Shown piece after piece: positions 18,550 to 28,516 of a stretch of DNA of 64,000 bases. The notes under the pieces were generated by a model, which made no database searches, was not told where the DNA came from, and saw only the letters and a list, made by a program, of their open reading frames with translations. The DNA is taken from the NCBI GenBank assembly GCA_025060395.1, contig JANXCC010000008.1, positions 1 to 64,000 of the forward strand, in the 5' to 3' direction. The position numbers were made by a program, and so were the translations under genes. Source of the DNA: Candidatus Bipolaricaulota bacterium. GTDB lineage: Bacteria > Bipolaricaulota > Bipolaricaulia > RBG-16-55-9 > DRXL01. Each line of letters opens with the position of its first letter. Position 1 is the stretch's first letter.

Positions 18550-18909
18550 ATGGAGGCGAAGGCTATCGCGAAATGGATTCGCATCTCGCCGATTAAGGCT
18601 CGGCTGCTGACCTCGCAGATTCAGGGGAAGTCGGTCGAGGAAGCCTTGCGCTTGACCCGGTTTGCTCGGGTTAAGGCCGCGCGCATCGTGCGTAAGTGCT
18701 TAGAATCAGCCATTGCCAATGCCGAGCACAACTACGATATGGACGTAGACGCCTTATGGGTTAAGGAGGCCCGCGTGGACAAGGGGCCATTCTGGAAGCG
18801 GCTGCGCCCCGGATCTCGAGGCAAGATCTCGATTCGTAAGCGGCGGACGAGCCATATCACGATTGTAGTGAGCGATGACCCGCGCCCTTCTGCCGCCAAA
18901 GAAGAGTAA
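18550..18909 (+). CDS. rplV: 50S ribosomal protein L22
   Basis: 119 residues. Starts MEAKAIAKWIRISPIKARLL, then KCLESAIANAEHN and the tunnel-lining hairpin (LRPGSRGKISIRKRRTSHIT). Contacts all 23S domains. Confidence 0.96.
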   Translation: MEAKAIAKWIRISPIKARLLTSQIQGKSVEEALRLTRFARVKAARIVRKCLESAIANAEHNYDMDVDALWVKEARVDKGPFWKRLRPGSRGKISIRKRRTSHITIVVSDDPRPSAAKEE

Positions 18910-18921
18910 GGAAGGAGCACT

Positions 18922-19602
18922 ATGGGACAGAAGACTCATCCGTATGGATTGCGCTTAGGGATTAATAAGAAATGGATCTCCAATTGGTTCTTTGAGAAGG
19001 ATGCCCCGCGCTACGTCAAAGAGGACCATATGATTCGCACGATGATCAAGCAGCGCTATTATGGGGCGGGGATTGCGCGGGTAGCTATCGAACGTCCTAC
19101 TGAAGAATGGGTCTCTATTATCATTTATGCAGCTCGTCCAGGGATCATCATTGGCAAGGGGGGCCAGGAGATCGATCACTTCCAGAAAGAGCTTGAAGGG
19201 CTCATCAAGCGCAAGGTCAAGATCTATATCAAGGAAGTCGATCATCCCGATTTGGAAGCGACACTCGTAGCTGAAGACGTCGCCTCAAGGATTCAGAATC
19301 GTATCCCGGTGCCCCGAGCTATGAAGGAGGTCATTCAGCGGGTGATGGAGCACGGGGCCAAGGGAGTGAAGATTCGCTGCGGGGGCCGGCTGGGCGGCGC
19401 GGAGATCGCGCGCTCTATCGAGAGCAAAGCCGGTCGAGTCCCCCTGCAGACTATCCGGGCAGATATTGACTATGGTTTTGCCGAAGCGCTCACAAAGTAC
19501 GGCATGATAGGGGTTAAGGTTTGGCTCTATCGCGGGGATATCTATCCCGCGCGTGGGGGTGAGGTCCGTGGCGTTGCTAGCGCCCAAGCAGCGAAAGTTT
19601 AG
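18922..19602 (+). CDS. rpsC: 30S ribosomal protein S3
   Basis: 226 residues. [18 protein letters not shown], the KH-domain [10 protein letters not shown], and [17 protein letters not shown]. Part of the mRNA entry channel. AAGGAAGGAG precedes the ATG. The 3' end overlaps rplP. Confidence 0.97.
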   Translation: MGQKTHPYGLRLGINKKWISNWFFEKDAPRYVKEDHMIRTMIKQRYYGAGIARVAIERPTEEWVSIIIYAARPGIIIGKGGQEIDHFQKELEGLIKRKVKIYIKEVDHPDLEATLVAEDVASRIQNRIPVPRAMKEVIQRVMEHGAKGVKIRCGGRLGGAEIARSIESKAGRVPLQTIRADIDYGFAEALTKYGMIGVKVWLYRGDIYPARGGEVRGVASAQAAKV

Positions 19603-19999
19603 AAAAGACCATCGTGGCCGGATGACCGGCAAGGCTCTTGCCGGCTCTGAGGTCGTCTTCGGAGATTACGGCATTCAGGCTCTAGAGCCTGCCTGGATCA
19701 CGGCCCAGCAGATCGAAGCGTGCCGCACTGTGCTGGTGCGGGAGCTTGAGAAGAACTCGAAGATCTGGGTGCGCATCTTCCCCGATAAGCCTATCACAAA
19801 AAAGCCTGCAGAGACGCGCATGGGCAAGGGGAAGGGCGACCCGGTTGGCTGGTGCGCTGTCGTCTTGCCGGGGCGCATCCTCTTCGAGATGAGTGGCGTA
19901 GATCGCGCCAAAGCCGAGGAAGTATGGCGTTTGGTAGACCACAAGTTGCCCATCAAGACGCGCTTGCGGGAGCGTCTGAAGTTGGGCGGGGAGCGCTAG
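19574..19999 (+). CDS. rplP: 50S ribosomal protein L16
   Basis: 141 residues from a TTG at 19574, inside the end of rpsC (29-base overlap). This start gives the family N-terminus ([17 protein letters not shown]) and has GAGG nine bases upstream; a GTG at 19553 would add seven unconserved residues. [20 protein letters not shown] is diagnostic. Near the A-site tRNA elbow. Confidence 0.93.
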   Translation: MLAPKQRKFRKDHRGRMTGKALAGSEVVFGDYGIQALEPAWITAQQIEACRTVLVRELEKNSKIWVRIFPDKPITKKPAETRMGKGKGDPVGWCAVVLPGRILFEMSGVDRAKAEEVWRLVDHKLPIKTRLRERLKLGGER

Positions 20000-20003
20000 A
20001 ACC

Positions 20004-20213
20004 ATGGAGAAGACAGAGAGATTGCGCGAGCTGTCCGATGAAGAGCTGAGGCAGAAGGAGCGCGAACTCAAGCGCCAGCTCTTCAATGTGCGCTTTGCTG
20101 TCGCCACAGGACAGCAAGATAATACGGCACTGATCGGGCAGATCAAGCGTCAGATTGCCCGAGTCAAGACGATCTTACGAGAGCGCGAGCTCCAACGGGA
20201 GCGATCCAAGTGA
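20004..20213 (+). CDS. rpmC: 50S ribosomal protein L29
   Basis: 69 residues, two helices. [20 protein letters not shown] and [10 protein letters not shown] ... [16 protein letters not shown]. Tunnel-exit protein neighbouring L23. Starts 4 bases after rplP. Confidence 0.95.
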   Translation: MEKTERLRELSDEELRQKERELKRQLFNVRFAVATGQQDNTALIGQIKRQIARVKTILRERELQRERSK

Positions 20214-20224
20214 GGGTTGAGATC

Positions 20225-20482
20225 ATGCCGAAGCGAGAGAAGATCGGCCGTGTTGTCAGCGACAAGATGGCTAAGACCATTACGGTCTTGGTAGAGACGC
20301 TGGAGAAGCATCCCTTATATAAGAAATACTATATAAAGCGCAAGAAGTTCTACGCACACGATGAGCACGAGCAAGCTCATGAGGGGGATCTGGTGCGGAT
20401 AGTGGAATCGCGGCCGCTGTCGCGGCTGAAGCGGTGGCGCCTCGTCGAAGTGATAGAGCGCGCCCGCCCCGGTCAACGCTAA
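20225..20482 (+). CDS. rpsQ: 30S ribosomal protein S17
   Basis: 85 residues from the ATG at 20225; an in-frame GTG at 20210 within the rpmC end is less likely because family members start close to [13 protein letters not shown]. Shows [20 protein letters not shown] and [20 protein letters not shown]. Confidence 0.95.
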   Translation: MPKREKIGRVVSDKMAKTITVLVETLEKHPLYKKYYIKRKKFYAHDEHEQAHEGDLVRIVESRPLSRLKRWRLVEVIERARPGQR

Positions 20483-20498
20483 ACGGGAGGCGATAGCG

Positions 20499-20867
20499 AT
20501 GATCCAAGTGCGAAGTATTCTGAAAGTTGCGGACAATTCGGGGGTCAAGGAGGTTCGAGTCATCAACGTGTTAGGGCAGCCCAGCGGGGCCTGGGGCCAG
20601 ATCGGCGATATCGTCGTGGCTTCCGTGCAGAAGCGCATCCCCACCAGCGAGATCGACAAAGGGGCGGTCGTCAAGGGCGTGATCGTACGCACGCGCCAGC
20701 CCTATCGCCGCAAAGACGGTAGCTATATTCGCTTCGACGACAACGCCGTGGTGCTAATCAATGCGTCGAAGGAGCCATTAGGGACGCGTGTCTTTGGCCC
20801 GGTGCCCCGCGAGCTGCGCGAGAAGGGCATGGTGCGGATCCTCTCGCTTGCTCCGGAGGTGCTCTGA
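20499..20867 (+). CDS. rplN: 50S ribosomal protein L14
   Basis: 122 residues, exact family length. [39 protein letters not shown] and [20 protein letters not shown]. Forms an intersubunit bridge. The stop overlaps the rplX start. Confidence 0.98.
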   Translation: MIQVRSILKVADNSGVKEVRVINVLGQPSGAWGQIGDIVVASVQKRIPTSEIDKGAVVKGVIVRTRQPYRRKDGSYIRFDDNAVVLINASKEPLGTRVFGPVPRELREKGMVRILSLAPEVL

Positions 20868-21181
20868 TGCAGAAGATTCGTAAGGGCGATATGGTGCGGG
20901 TCATCGCGGGCAATGACCGCGGCAAGGAGGGTGAGGTCTTGCAGGTCCTCCCCAAAGAGCATAGAATTATTGTCAAGGGTGTGCGCATGATCACGCGCCA
21001 CCTGCGGCCCTCGGCCAAACATCGCGAGGGTGGGATCGTCCAACAAGAGGGCCCTATCGATATTAGTAACGTCTTGTTGATCTGCCCCGAATGCGACCGA
21101 CCAACCCGGGTCAGTTTTGTGATCACGGAGACCGGAGAGAAGCTCCGTCAATGTAAGCAGTGCAAGAAGACTTTTGATTAA
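20867..21181 (+). CDS. rplX: 50S ribosomal protein L24 with zinc-type tail
   Basis: 104 residues. KOW motif IRKGDMVRVIAGNDRGKEGE, then HLRPSAKHREGGIV. The C-terminal tail has C73-x2-C76 and C96-x2-C99, the four-cysteine form seen in many Gram-positive and deep-branching bacteria. Start overlaps the rplN stop (TGATG). Confidence 0.96.
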   Translation: MQKIRKGDMVRVIAGNDRGKEGEVLQVLPKEHRIIVKGVRMITRHLRPSAKHREGGIVQQEGPIDISNVLLICPECDRPTRVSFVITETGEKLRQCKQCKKTFD

Positions 21182-21196
21182 TCAGGTGACGGACTT

Positions 21197-21733
21197 ATGA
21201 TGCTCTATGAGCGCTATCGCACAGAGATTGTGCCCAAGCTTATGAAAGAGCTCAATTATAAGAATATTATGCAAGTGCCGAAGATCGAGAAGATCGTTAT
21301 CAATATGGGTATTAAAGAAGCCAAGGACGATCCCAAGAAGCTGGAGGGGTGCGTACGCGATCTGATGATGATCACGGGGCAGCGCCCTGTGGTCACGAGG
21401 GCGAAGAGGAGCATCTCCGACTTTGGGATTACCAAAGGGGATCCGGTAGGGTGCATGGTGACGTTGCGCGGGAAGCGCGCCTATGCATTCTTTGAGAAGC
21501 TAGTCCGCGTGGTGCTTCCAGCGATCCGCGACTTTCGCGGGGTGAGCGCGGACTCGTTCGATGGGCGCGGGAATTTCTCGCTGGGCCTCAGCGATCAGTT
21601 GGTCTTTCCAGAGATCAAGTACGATCAGATCGCCAAAGTGCAAGGGATGGATATCTGTATTGTGACGACGGCCAAGACCGATCGAGAGGCCTACTATCTC
21701 CTGAAGGCATTGGGAATGCCGTTTAGAGATTAG
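21197..21733 (+). CDS. rplE: 50S ribosomal protein L5
   Basis: 178 residues. [36 protein letters not shown] and [19 protein letters not shown]. Binds 5S rRNA and the P-site tRNA. Two ATGs are adjacent at 21197 and 21200; the first is taken. Confidence 0.97.
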   Translation: MMLYERYRTEIVPKLMKELNYKNIMQVPKIEKIVINMGIKEAKDDPKKLEGCVRDLMMITGQRPVVTRAKRSISDFGITKGDPVGCMVTLRGKRAYAFFEKLVRVVLPAIRDFRGVSADSFDGRGNFSLGLSDQLVFPEIKYDQIAKVQGMDICIVTTAKTDREAYYLLKALGMPFRD

Positions 21734-21748
21734 GGAGGAGCGGTTAGG

Positions 21749-21934
21749 ATGGGAAAGACGGCATGGATTGCTAAGGCGGCTCGGCCTCCAAAGTTCTCGG
21801 CGCGCCTGGTAAGGCGTTGCAGCATCTGCGGGCGGCGCCGCGGATTCATCCGCGATTTTGGACTCTGTCGGTTGTGCTTCCGCGCTAAGGCGCATCGAGG
21901 AGAGCTGCCCGGGGTGCGCAAGGCCACATGGTGA
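21749..21934 (+). CDS. rpsN: 30S ribosomal protein S14, type Z (zinc)
   Basis: 61 residues, the short zinc-binding form. Cysteines at 24, 27, 40 and 43 ([18 protein letters not shown]). GGAGGAG precedes the ATG. Only this type is seen in the window. Confidence 0.96.
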   Translation: MGKTAWIAKAARPPKFSARLVRRCSICGRRRGFIRDFGLCRLCFRAKAHRGELPGVRKATW

Positions 21935-21938
21935 GACT

Positions 21939-22331
21939 ATGGATACGATTGCTGATATGCTGACGGCTCTTCGGAATGCTAACATGCGGGCACTGCGCGA
22001 GGTGCGCGTGCCGCACTCGAATATCAAGGCGGAGATCGCAAGGGTCTTGAAAGAAGAGGGCTTTATTGAGGACTATCGTGTCGAGGGCGAGAAGAAGCGC
22101 GATCTGGTCATTATTTTGAAATACAAAGGGAAGCGGGGGAAGGATCCAGTCATCGAGGGGATTGAGCGGGTCTCTAAGCCGGGGCGACGCATCTATGTTG
22201 GAGTGGAGGAGATCCCGCGAGTGCGCAGTGGCTTGGGGATCGCGATTTTGAGTACCCCTCTTGGAGTGTTGACCGGAAAGCAAGCGCGCCAGAAGCGCGT
22301 GGGTGGAGAGCTCTTGTGCAAGGTGTGGTAG
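21939..22331 (+). CDS. rpsH: 30S ribosomal protein S8
   Basis: 130 residues from the ATG at 21939, four bases after rpsN, giving MDTIADMLTALRNANM. C-terminal GLGIAILSTPLGVLTGKQAR is diagnostic. Binds the 16S central domain and represses the spc operon in E. coli. Confidence 0.97.
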   Translation: MDTIADMLTALRNANMRALREVRVPHSNIKAEIARVLKEEGFIEDYRVEGEKKRDLVIILKYKGKRGKDPVIEGIERVSKPGRRIYVGVEEIPRVRSGLGIAILSTPLGVLTGKQARQKRVGGELLCKVW

Positions 22332-22334
22332 AGT

Positions 22335-22898
22335 ATGTCCCGAATCGGTAAACAGCCTATTCCTGTTCCTAAGGATGTCAAGGTGACCATCGAAGCTGAT
22401 AGAGTGATCGTCGAGGGCAAGGCGGGCAAGCTCGTGCAGCGCTATGAACCCGAGTATGTTAGCATACAGATGAGCAACGGTTCTCTTGTAGTTACGCGCA
22501 AGGGCGATGAGAAGGAATTCAAAGCGCGGCACGGGCTCTATCGCGCGCTCCTAGCCAACATGGTCAAGGGGGTCCAGCAGCCCTATACAAAGATCCTGCA
22601 GTTGGTGGGCTTGGGCTACCGCGCCAAGCTCCAGGGGAAGGATCTAGTCTTGGAGATCGGTTTCCACGATCCAGTAATCTATAAGTTGCCAGACAACGTC
22701 AAGGCTGAAGTCAAAGATCAAACTGAGATCATCCTCACGAGCCCGGATAAGCAGTTGGTGGGACAAGTGGCTGCGGAGATTCGCAGTTTGCGTAAGCCTG
22801 AGCCCTACAAGGGCACAGGGATTCGCTACAAGGATGAACAAATCCGGCGCAAGGCGGGCAAGCTAGCCGGTGGCGCCGGCGGAGCGAAGGCCAGGTGA
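22335..22898 (+). CDS. rplF: 50S ribosomal protein L6
   Basis: 187 residues. [19 protein letters not shown], two similar domains, and the conserved [14 protein letters not shown] near the C-terminus, which contacts the sarcin-ricin region. Starts three bases after rpsH. Confidence 0.97.
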   Translation: MSRIGKQPIPVPKDVKVTIEADRVIVEGKAGKLVQRYEPEYVSIQMSNGSLVVTRKGDEKEFKARHGLYRALLANMVKGVQQPYTKILQLVGLGYRAKLQGKDLVLEIGFHDPVIYKLPDNVKAEVKDQTEIILTSPDKQLVGQVAAEIRSLRKPEPYKGTGIRYKDEQIRRKAGKLAGGAGGAKAR

Positions 22899-22906
22899 GC
22901 TCCTCC

Positions 22907-23266
22907 ATGATCCATAAGGTCAGTCGGAATGAGCAGCGCAAGCGACGACATTTACGGATCCGCAAGAAGATCTTCGGAACGCCGCAGCGCCCGCGCCTGT
23001 GCGTCTATAAGAGCTTGAAACATCTGCACGCCCAAATCATCGATGATACAGTTGGGCATACTCTCGTAGCGGCGAGCACCGTGGAGAAAGAGCTCAATCT
23101 CAAAGGCGGGACGGTCAAGTCTGCTGAGGTCTTGGGGAGGATCTTGGCCGAGCGTGCTCTGGCCAAGGGCATCACCACGGTGGTCTTCGATCGCGCCGGT
23201 TATCCGTATCATGGAGTGATCAAGGCGTTCGCTGAAGCCAGTCGCAAGGCCGGGCTGAAATTCTAA
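22907..23266 (+). CDS. rplR: 50S ribosomal protein L18
   Basis: 119 residues from the ATG at 22907; a GTG at 22895 overlapping rplF would add four residues and is possible. [29 protein letters not shown] and [20 protein letters not shown] are typical. Binds 5S rRNA with L5. Confidence 0.95.
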   Translation: MIHKVSRNEQRKRRHLRIRKKIFGTPQRPRLCVYKSLKHLHAQIIDDTVGHTLVAASTVEKELNLKGGTVKSAEVLGRILAERALAKGITTVVFDRAGYPYHGVIKAFAEASRKAGLKF

Positions 23267-23283
23267 GGGAAGGAGAAAAGAAT

Positions 23284-23796
23284 ATGGTACGTGCACGTGT
23301 GAGCGAGCGTCGAGTTGAAGAGTTCGAGAATGAAGTCATCGATCTACGCCGCGTGGCAAAGGTGACTAAAGGCGGGAAGAACTTGAGCTTTCGCGCCGTG
23401 GTTGTCATCGGCGACGGCAAGGGTCGGGTCGGCCTGGGCAAGGGAAACACTCGCGAGGTCCCTTCATCGATTCAACAGGCGATCCGCGATGCTAAGCGCA
23501 ATATCATCCAGGTGCCCCTCGTAGAGGACCGCACAATCCCACATGAGGTCTGGGGCGAGTTCAAGGCCTCGCGTGTCTTGCTCAAACCGGCCTTCCCCGG
23601 CACTGGCGTGATCGCGGGCGGGACGGTCGGCGCGATCTGTCGGCTTGCCGGGATCAAAGATATATTAACGAAGGCCCAAGGATCGACGAACCCGTTGACG
23701 TTGGCTAAGGCGACTTTCGAGGGGTTGAAGCGCTTGAAGACGCTTGAGGAGATCGCGCGGCTGCGCGACAAGAAGCCCGAGGAGGTCTTGCAATGA
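23284..23796 (+). CDS. rpsE: 30S ribosomal protein S5
   Basis: 170 residues. [35 protein letters not shown] and [19 protein letters not shown]. Involved in decoding fidelity. Its stop overlaps the rplO start (ATGA), leaving no room for rpmD. Confidence 0.97.
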   Translation: MVRARVSERRVEEFENEVIDLRRVAKVTKGGKNLSFRAVVVIGDGKGRVGLGKGNTREVPSSIQQAIRDAKRNIIQVPLVEDRTIPHEVWGEFKASRVLLKPAFPGTGVIAGGTVGAICRLAGIKDILTKAQGSTNPLTLAKATFEGLKRLKTLEEIARLRDKKPEEVLQ

Positions 23797-24278
23797 AGCT
23801 CAGCGATCTGCGTCCTACGCCAGGGAGTGTAAAGAAGCCCAAGCGCGTTGGGCGAGGGAACGCTTCCGGACACGGGACGTACTCCACGCGCGGGGGCAAG
23901 GGGCAGACGGCCCGGTCGGGATATCGGATGCCGCCGGCCTTCGAGGGTGGGCAGACTCCCCTCTGGAAGCGCCTGCCTAAGCGCGGCTTTAAGAATATCC
24001 TGCGAAAGAGCTTTGCGTATGTGAATGTGGGGCAGCTCAATGAGGTCTTCCCCGACGGGGCGGAGATTACCCCGAAGGCCCTCAAGGAATGCGGGCTAGT
24101 TAAGAAATATAGAAACGGTATTAAAATTCTCGGCGATGGGCCGCTCTTTAAGAAGCTAATTGTCAAGGCTCATAAGTTCAGTAAGGGGGCTAAGGAGAAG
24201 ATCTTGGCTGCCGGGGGACAAGCGATCCCATTGCTTCCTGAGGAGGACGCCCAGGAGACCAAGACCCCAGGGAAGTGA
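23793..24278 (+). CDS. rplO: 50S ribosomal protein L15
   Basis: 161 residues. [20 protein letters not shown], the glycine-rich [20 protein letters not shown], and [10 protein letters not shown]. The start overlaps rpsE by four bases. In most bacteria rpmD (L30) would sit between these two genes. Confidence 0.96.
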   Translation: MKLSDLRPTPGSVKKPKRVGRGNASGHGTYSTRGGKGQTARSGYRMPPAFEGGQTPLWKRLPKRGFKNILRKSFAYVNVGQLNEVFPDGAEITPKALKECGLVKKYRNGIKILGDGPLFKKLIVKAHKFSKGAKEKILAAGGQAIPLLPEEDAQETKTPGK

Positions 24279-24288
24279 CTATTGAGCT

Positions 24289-25968
24289 ATGACTGAAGGG
24301 TTGTTTGAAGCATTTCGGATCCCCGAGGTCCGCAAGCGTATTCTCTTTACGCTTGGGGTGATCATTGTCTTTCGGTTAGGGGCGTGGATCCCCGTGCCGG
24401 GGGTGGATCCTGAGCAAATCAAGCTCTTCCTAGAGGGGCTGGGACAGATAGGGCAGTTCTTGAGCGCATTCACGGGAGGAGCGCTGGAGCGCTTCTCGAT
24501 CTTCGCCTTGGGAGTTATCCCGTATATCAATGCTTCGATTATCTTGAGCTTGTTGGTAGCAGTCATTCCCAAGCTCAAAGAGTTGCAAGAGCAAGGGGAG
24601 GAAGGGCGACGCACAATTAATAGGATCACGCGCTATGCTACGGTGGGTCTCGCGCTCATCCAAGCTGCTGGGACAAGCTATCTCATCTATAATCAAGGGC
24701 TCGTCCTGCCTAATCAAAGCCTACTGGGATTTATGTTCATCTCGATTATCACACTCACCACCGGGACGATGTTCTTGATGTGGCTAGGAGAACGGCTCAC
24801 TGAGAACGGCATTGGGCGCGGGATCTCCATGTTGATCATGGTCGGGATTTTAGCGGACTATCCGCGCTATGCCGGTACCTTGTGGGGCGAGGTGACCAGC
24901 AATCCCAGCCCTATGAATGCTCTCTGGCTGCCGTTGATTTTGGCGATCTATGTCATCGTCACGGCGAGCATTGTGATGGTCCAGCTTGGGGCGCGGCGTA
25001 TTGATATTCAGTACGCTAAGCGCATGGTCAAGGGGCGCGTCTACGGCGGCCATAGCACCTTCTTGCCCCTCCAGGTCAATCAGGGCGGCGTCATCCCGAT
25101 TATCTTTGCTGTGGCGCTGCTCGCTATCCCACAGACACTCTTACAGTTCCTTGAGCAGGGCAATGTGATCTCCACACTCGTTCAAGAACGGCGTCTCGCC
25201 TTAGAGATCTCCGGGGAGAGCCAACCGGGAGATCTCTTCGTCAAAGTCGACGGCCAGCTAGTCCAGATCTCTCTCACTGAAAAACAGACTAGCGAACAGG
25301 TCGCCCAATCTATAACAGAAGCGCTCAACCGCCGCCAACCCGGTTCCGCTGAGACACATAGCGGTCGTATTATCATTCGCGTTGAGCGTGACAGGGCTCC
25401 AGATAACCCTAAGAAGATCTCGATCGGAGAGAATCCGGAAAACCTCACGGAGTTAGTGGGGATCGGCCAGAAAGTTACGGTGCGCGGCCTGGTGTTCGTC
25501 CGTCACGCCCAACGCGATTGGATGAACGTCGTCGGTGATTTCTTGAGCTGGCTCTATACGGATCTCTCACAGGGGCATGCCCTCTATATGATCTTGAGCG
25601 CGCTGTTGATCTTCTTCTTCACGTACTTTTACAGCGCGATCGTCTTTAATCCGCGCGATCTCGCGGAGAACTTGCGGAAGTGGGGCGGTTTCGTGCCAGG
25701 GATCCGTCCTGGCAAGCCTACAGCAGACCTCATCGAATCGGTGCAGAATCGCCTGCTCTTCATCGGGGCAGTCTTCTTGATCATTGTTGCCTTGCTCCCC
25801 ATGGTCATCACTAATCTCAGCGGGCTGACGGCCTTCTTCTTGGGAGGCACATCGCTGCTCATCGTCGTGGGCGTCGGCGTCGATACGATCAAGCAGATCG
25901 AGGCGCACTTGGTGGAGCGCCGCTATGAGAGCCTGATCGCCAAGGGAGGGTTGGGACGACGAATCTGA
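24289..25968 (+). CDS. secY: Protein translocase subunit SecY with large periplasmic insertion
   Basis: 559 residues against about 430-440 normally. Ten membrane helices of the Sec channel are recognisable: the plug region after helix 1, GVIPYINASIILSL (helix 2), GGVIPIIFAVALLAIPQTL (helix 7), and FNPRDLAENLRKWGGFVPGI in the cytoplasmic loop that meets SecA and the ribosome. Between helix 7 and helix 8, about residues 293-408, lies an extra domain of roughly 115 residues (for example VKVDGQLVQISLTEK and IGQKVTVRGLVF) that has no counterpart in standard SecY. That loop faces outside the cytoplasm. Confidence 0.95.
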   Translation: MTEGLFEAFRIPEVRKRILFTLGVIIVFRLGAWIPVPGVDPEQIKLFLEGLGQIGQFLSAFTGGALERFSIFALGVIPYINASIILSLLVAVIPKLKELQEQGEEGRRTINRITRYATVGLALIQAAGTSYLIYNQGLVLPNQSLLGFMFISIITLTTGTMFLMWLGERLTENGIGRGISMLIMVGILADYPRYAGTLWGEVTSNPSPMNALWLPLILAIYVIVTASIVMVQLGARRIDIQYAKRMVKGRVYGGHSTFLPLQVNQGGVIPIIFAVALLAIPQTLLQFLEQGNVISTLVQERRLALEISGESQPGDLFVKVDGQLVQISLTEKQTSEQVAQSITEALNRRQPGSAETHSGRIIIRVERDRAPDNPKKISIGENPENLTELVGIGQKVTVRGLVFVRHAQRDWMNVVGDFLSWLYTDLSQGHALYMILSALLIFFFTYFYSAIVFNPRDLAENLRKWGGFVPGIRPGKPTADLIESVQNRLLFIGAVFLIIVALLPMVITNLSGLTAFFLGGTSLLIVVGVGVDTIKQIEAHLVERRYESLIAKGGLGRRI

Positions 25969-25972
25969 AGCC

Positions 25973-26602
25973 ATGACTGCGCGACGGATTGTGCTCTTAG
26001 GGCCTCCGGGATCTGGGAAGGGTACCCAAGCCGTGCGCTTAGCGGCGTGGCTGGGTGTCCCCCATATCTCCACGGGGGATCTGTTGCGTAGCGAGGTGCA
26101 GAATCGTACAGAATTGGGATTGCAAGCGCAGCGCTTTATGGATCGAGGGGAACTCGTCCCCGATGCCCTCGTCGCGGAGATGATCCGTAAGCACATCGAG
26201 AGGGCTCCGGGCTTTGTGCTAGATGGTTTCCCTAGAAATCTCAGACAGGCTGAGATCTTAGAGACAGTCACTGTAGTCGAGCGAGCCCTGCATTTTCAAA
26301 TTGGGCGCAACGAGATCGTACGGCGACTGAGCGCGCGGCGCGTCTGTCCGCAGTGCGGACACGTGTATAACCTGATCTCGAACCCACCCCAGCGTGATAG
26401 CGTCTGCGATGAATGCCATATAGCTCTGGTGCAGCGCTCCGATGATACTCCAGAAGTCATCCAGAGGCGGATCGAGGTCCAATATGCGCGCGAGATCGAG
26501 CCGATATTGGACTTCTACAGAAAGCGCAACGTCTTGCGAGAGATCGATGCCAGTGGCGATATTGACTCTGTCTACAGAGCGGCGCAACGCGCGTTGGAGT
26601 AA
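25973..26602 (+). CDS. adk: Adenylate kinase with zinc-type LID
   Basis: 209 residues. Catalyses ATP + AMP to 2 ADP. P-loop GPPGSGKGT (10-18), LDGFPRNLRQAE, and a LID with C125-x2-C128 and C145-x2-C148, the structural-zinc form. Starts 4 bases after secY, the usual order. Confidence 0.96.
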   Translation: MTARRIVLLGPPGSGKGTQAVRLAAWLGVPHISTGDLLRSEVQNRTELGLQAQRFMDRGELVPDALVAEMIRKHIERAPGFVLDGFPRNLRQAEILETVTVVERALHFQIGRNEIVRRLSARRVCPQCGHVYNLISNPPQRDSVCDECHIALVQRSDDTPEVIQRRIEVQYAREIEPILDFYRKRNVLREIDASGDIDSVYRAAQRALE

Positions 26603-26605
26603 TCT

Positions 26606-27415
26606 ATGGCGATGAAGCTGAAAAGCCCAGAGGAGATCGAGATCATGCGGGAGAACGCCCGGCTGCTGCAAGAGATCCTGCAGCGCCTTGTCGAAGAGGC
26701 GCGAGCGGGCGTCTCCACGCTCTATTTGGACGCTCTCGCAGGGCGGTTGATCGCTGAGGTGGGAGGGCGCCCCGCCTTCAAGGGCTATCGCGTAGGTCGG
26801 GCTGTCTATCCCGCCAACATTTGCACCTCGCTCAATGCAGAGGTCGTGCACGGCATCCCCCGCGCCGATCGGATTCTCCAGCCCGGCGATGTGCTCTCTA
26901 TCGACATTGGCATGATCCGTCGGGGGTTTTGTGCCGACCTGGCCACAACAGTTATAATAGAGGACGCGCCACGGTCAAGCGAGGATCTCTTAGTGGTGCA
27001 GACGGCTCAAGAGGCCCTATGGGAGGGCATCCGGGCCGCTCGTCATCTGGCCCGAGTGGGCGATATCGCCCACGCGATCCAACACTACGTGAACCGTCGC
27101 GGGCTGTCGATCGTTACGAACTTCGTAGGCCATGGAATCGGCCGTCAGATGCACGAGGAGCCCCAAGTGCCCAACTATGGCTCGCCAGGGCAGGGGCCCT
27201 TGCTCCGCGATGGCTTGGTCCTTTGTATTGAGCCGATGGTCGCTAATAGCAATCGTGAGTTGATTGAGGTCGAAGTCCAAGACGATCAGTGGACTGCTGT
27301 GGCCCCTGGAGCGACGGCAGCGGCTCACTTTGAAGCGATGGTAAGGATTCGAGCCTCAGAGGAGCTGCCGGAGCTCTTAGGGATTGGCGTCTGTGAGCGT
27401 ATGCCTTCGAGGTGA
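26606..27415 (+). CDS. map: Methionine aminopeptidase type I
   Basis: 269 residues. Removes initiator methionine. The five metal ligands are readable: D in LSIDIGMI, D in [10 protein letters not shown] in [14 protein letters not shown] in CIEPMVAN and E in HFEAMVRI. The C-terminal 20 residues extend past the usual end and overlap the proposed infA start. Confidence 0.95.
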   Translation: MAMKLKSPEEIEIMRENARLLQEILQRLVEEARAGVSTLYLDALAGRLIAEVGGRPAFKGYRVGRAVYPANICTSLNAEVVHGIPRADRILQPGDVLSIDIGMIRRGFCADLATTVIIEDAPRSSEDLLVVQTAQEALWEGIRAARHLARVGDIAHAIQHYVNRRGLSIVTNFVGHGIGRQMHEEPQVPNYGSPGQGPLLRDGLVLCIEPMVANSNRELIEVEVQDDQWTAVAPGATAAAHFEAMVRIRASEELPELLGIGVCERMPSR

Positions 27416-27638
27416 TGGCTCTATCGGTAAGGGAGAGTTTATCAAGCGTCGTGGCGAGGTGATCGAGGCGTATCCGGGCTCGATGTTCCGCGTGCGGTTT
27501 GAAGACGGCGCGGAAGCGCTCTGTCACATCTCCGGGCGGATTCGCAAAAATTATATCAAGATCCTCCCCGGAGATAAAGTGATCGTTGAGTTTTCGCCCT
27601 ACGACCTGAGCCACGGCAGGATCATCTATCGTGAGTGA
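27384..27638 (+). CDS. infA: Translation initiation factor IF-1
   Basis: 84 residues as read from a TTG at 27384. The S1-like OB fold is clear: [52 protein letters not shown]. The start is doubtful. IF-1 normally begins a few residues before FIKRR, and no ATG/GTG/TTG occurs there in frame. An ATG at 27415, overlapping the map stop as TGATG, is out of frame by one base. Either a TTG or GTG (27393) start with an N-terminal extension is used, or a base is missing near 27420-27430. Confidence 0.88.
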   Translation: MASVSVCLRGDGSIGKGEFIKRRGEVIEAYPGSMFRVRFEDGAEALCHISGRIRKNYIKILPGDKVIVEFSPYDLSHGRIIYRE

Positions 27639-27651
27639 AGGTGAGAACGCT

Positions 27652-27768
27652 ATGAAGGTGCGTAGCTCCGTCCGGAAGATCTGTGATGCATGTAAGATCG
27701 TGCGGCGCCGCGGGCGTGTCATGGTGATCTGTAAGAACCCTAAGCATAAACAGAGACAAGGCTGTTAA
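27652..27768 (+). CDS. rpmJ: 50S ribosomal protein L36
   Basis: 38 residues, zinc (C+) form. [20 protein letters not shown] with ligands C11, C14, C27 and H32. GTGAG precedes the ATG. It sits between infA and rpsM as in most bacteria. Confidence 0.96.
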   Translation: MKVRSSVRKICDACKIVRRRGRVMVICKNPKHKQRQGC

Positions 27769-27780
27769 AGGAGGCCAAAG

Positions 27781-28149
27781 ATGGCTCGTATTGCTGGGAT
27801 AGATTTGCCAAGCAATAAGCGAGTTGAGATCGCGCTCACGTATATTTACGGGATTGGGCGCCCCTTGGCGCAGCGCATCCTCCAAGCAACCCAGATCGAT
27901 ATGGGCAAGAAAGTCCGCGACCTCACGGAGCAAGAGATCACAGCTCTCCGTAAGGAGATCGAGACGAAGTACCAAGTCGAAGGCGATCTGCGCCGCAAGG
28001 TCCAGAACGATATTGCTCGCTTAAAGCTTATCAAGTGCTATCGCGGCGTGCGCCATACGGTCGGGTTGCCGGTGCGCGGGCAGAAGACACGTAGCAATGC
28101 GCGAACATGGAAGGGGCCGCGCCCAGCCAAGGCCGGCAAACGCAAGTGA
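27781..28149 (+). CDS. rpsM: 30S ribosomal protein S13
   Basis: 122 residues. [34 protein letters not shown], and the basic tail [20 protein letters not shown]. Located in the 30S head and touches the P-site tRNA. AAAGGAGG precedes the ATG. Confidence 0.97.
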   Translation: MARIAGIDLPSNKRVEIALTYIYGIGRPLAQRILQATQIDMGKKVRDLTEQEITALRKEIETKYQVEGDLRRKVQNDIARLKLIKCYRGVRHTVGLPVRGQKTRSNARTWKGPRPAKAGKRK

Positions 28150-28164
28150 GAGTGAGGTGACCCG

Positions 28165-28506
28165 ATGCCCAGGAAAGTAGATCGTGCACGACTACATGTG
28201 CATTCCACTTTCAATAACACAATCTTGACTTTGACGGATCTAGATGGAAATGTCTTGGCCTGGGCCAGTCCAGGCACGCGTGGCTTTAAGGGGAGCAAGA
28301 AAGGTACCCCGTACGCCGCACAGCTGGCGTGCGAATCGTTGCTCGCGAAGATGCGCGAGCTCGGGGTGCGCTCGTTGATCGTGACCATTAACGGCACGGG
28401 TCAGGGGCGCAATTCTGTGGTCAATACGCTCAAGAGCTCTGGTATTCGCGTCGAAGACGTCAAGAACGTGACCCCTGTCTCACACAGCTCCGAACGCAAA
28501 CGGTGA
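28165..28506 (+). CDS. rpsK: 30S ribosomal protein S11, short ends
   Basis: 113 residues, shorter than the usual 125-130. [47 protein letters not shown] and NVTPVSH are clear. The usual C-terminal NGCRPPKRRR is replaced by SSERKR, and the N-terminal basic arm is short. Ordinary position between rpsM and rpsD. Confidence 0.95.
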   Translation: MPRKVDRARLHVHSTFNNTILTLTDLDGNVLAWASPGTRGFKGSKKGTPYAAQLACESLLAKMRELGVRSLIVTINGTGQGRNSVVNTLKSSGIRVEDVKNVTPVSHSSERKR

Positions 28507-28516
28507 ATGGAGGACT

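Noticed and set aside
23793-23796. A hidden rpmD between rpsE and rplO
   Set aside because: The two genes overlap by four bases, so there is no room.
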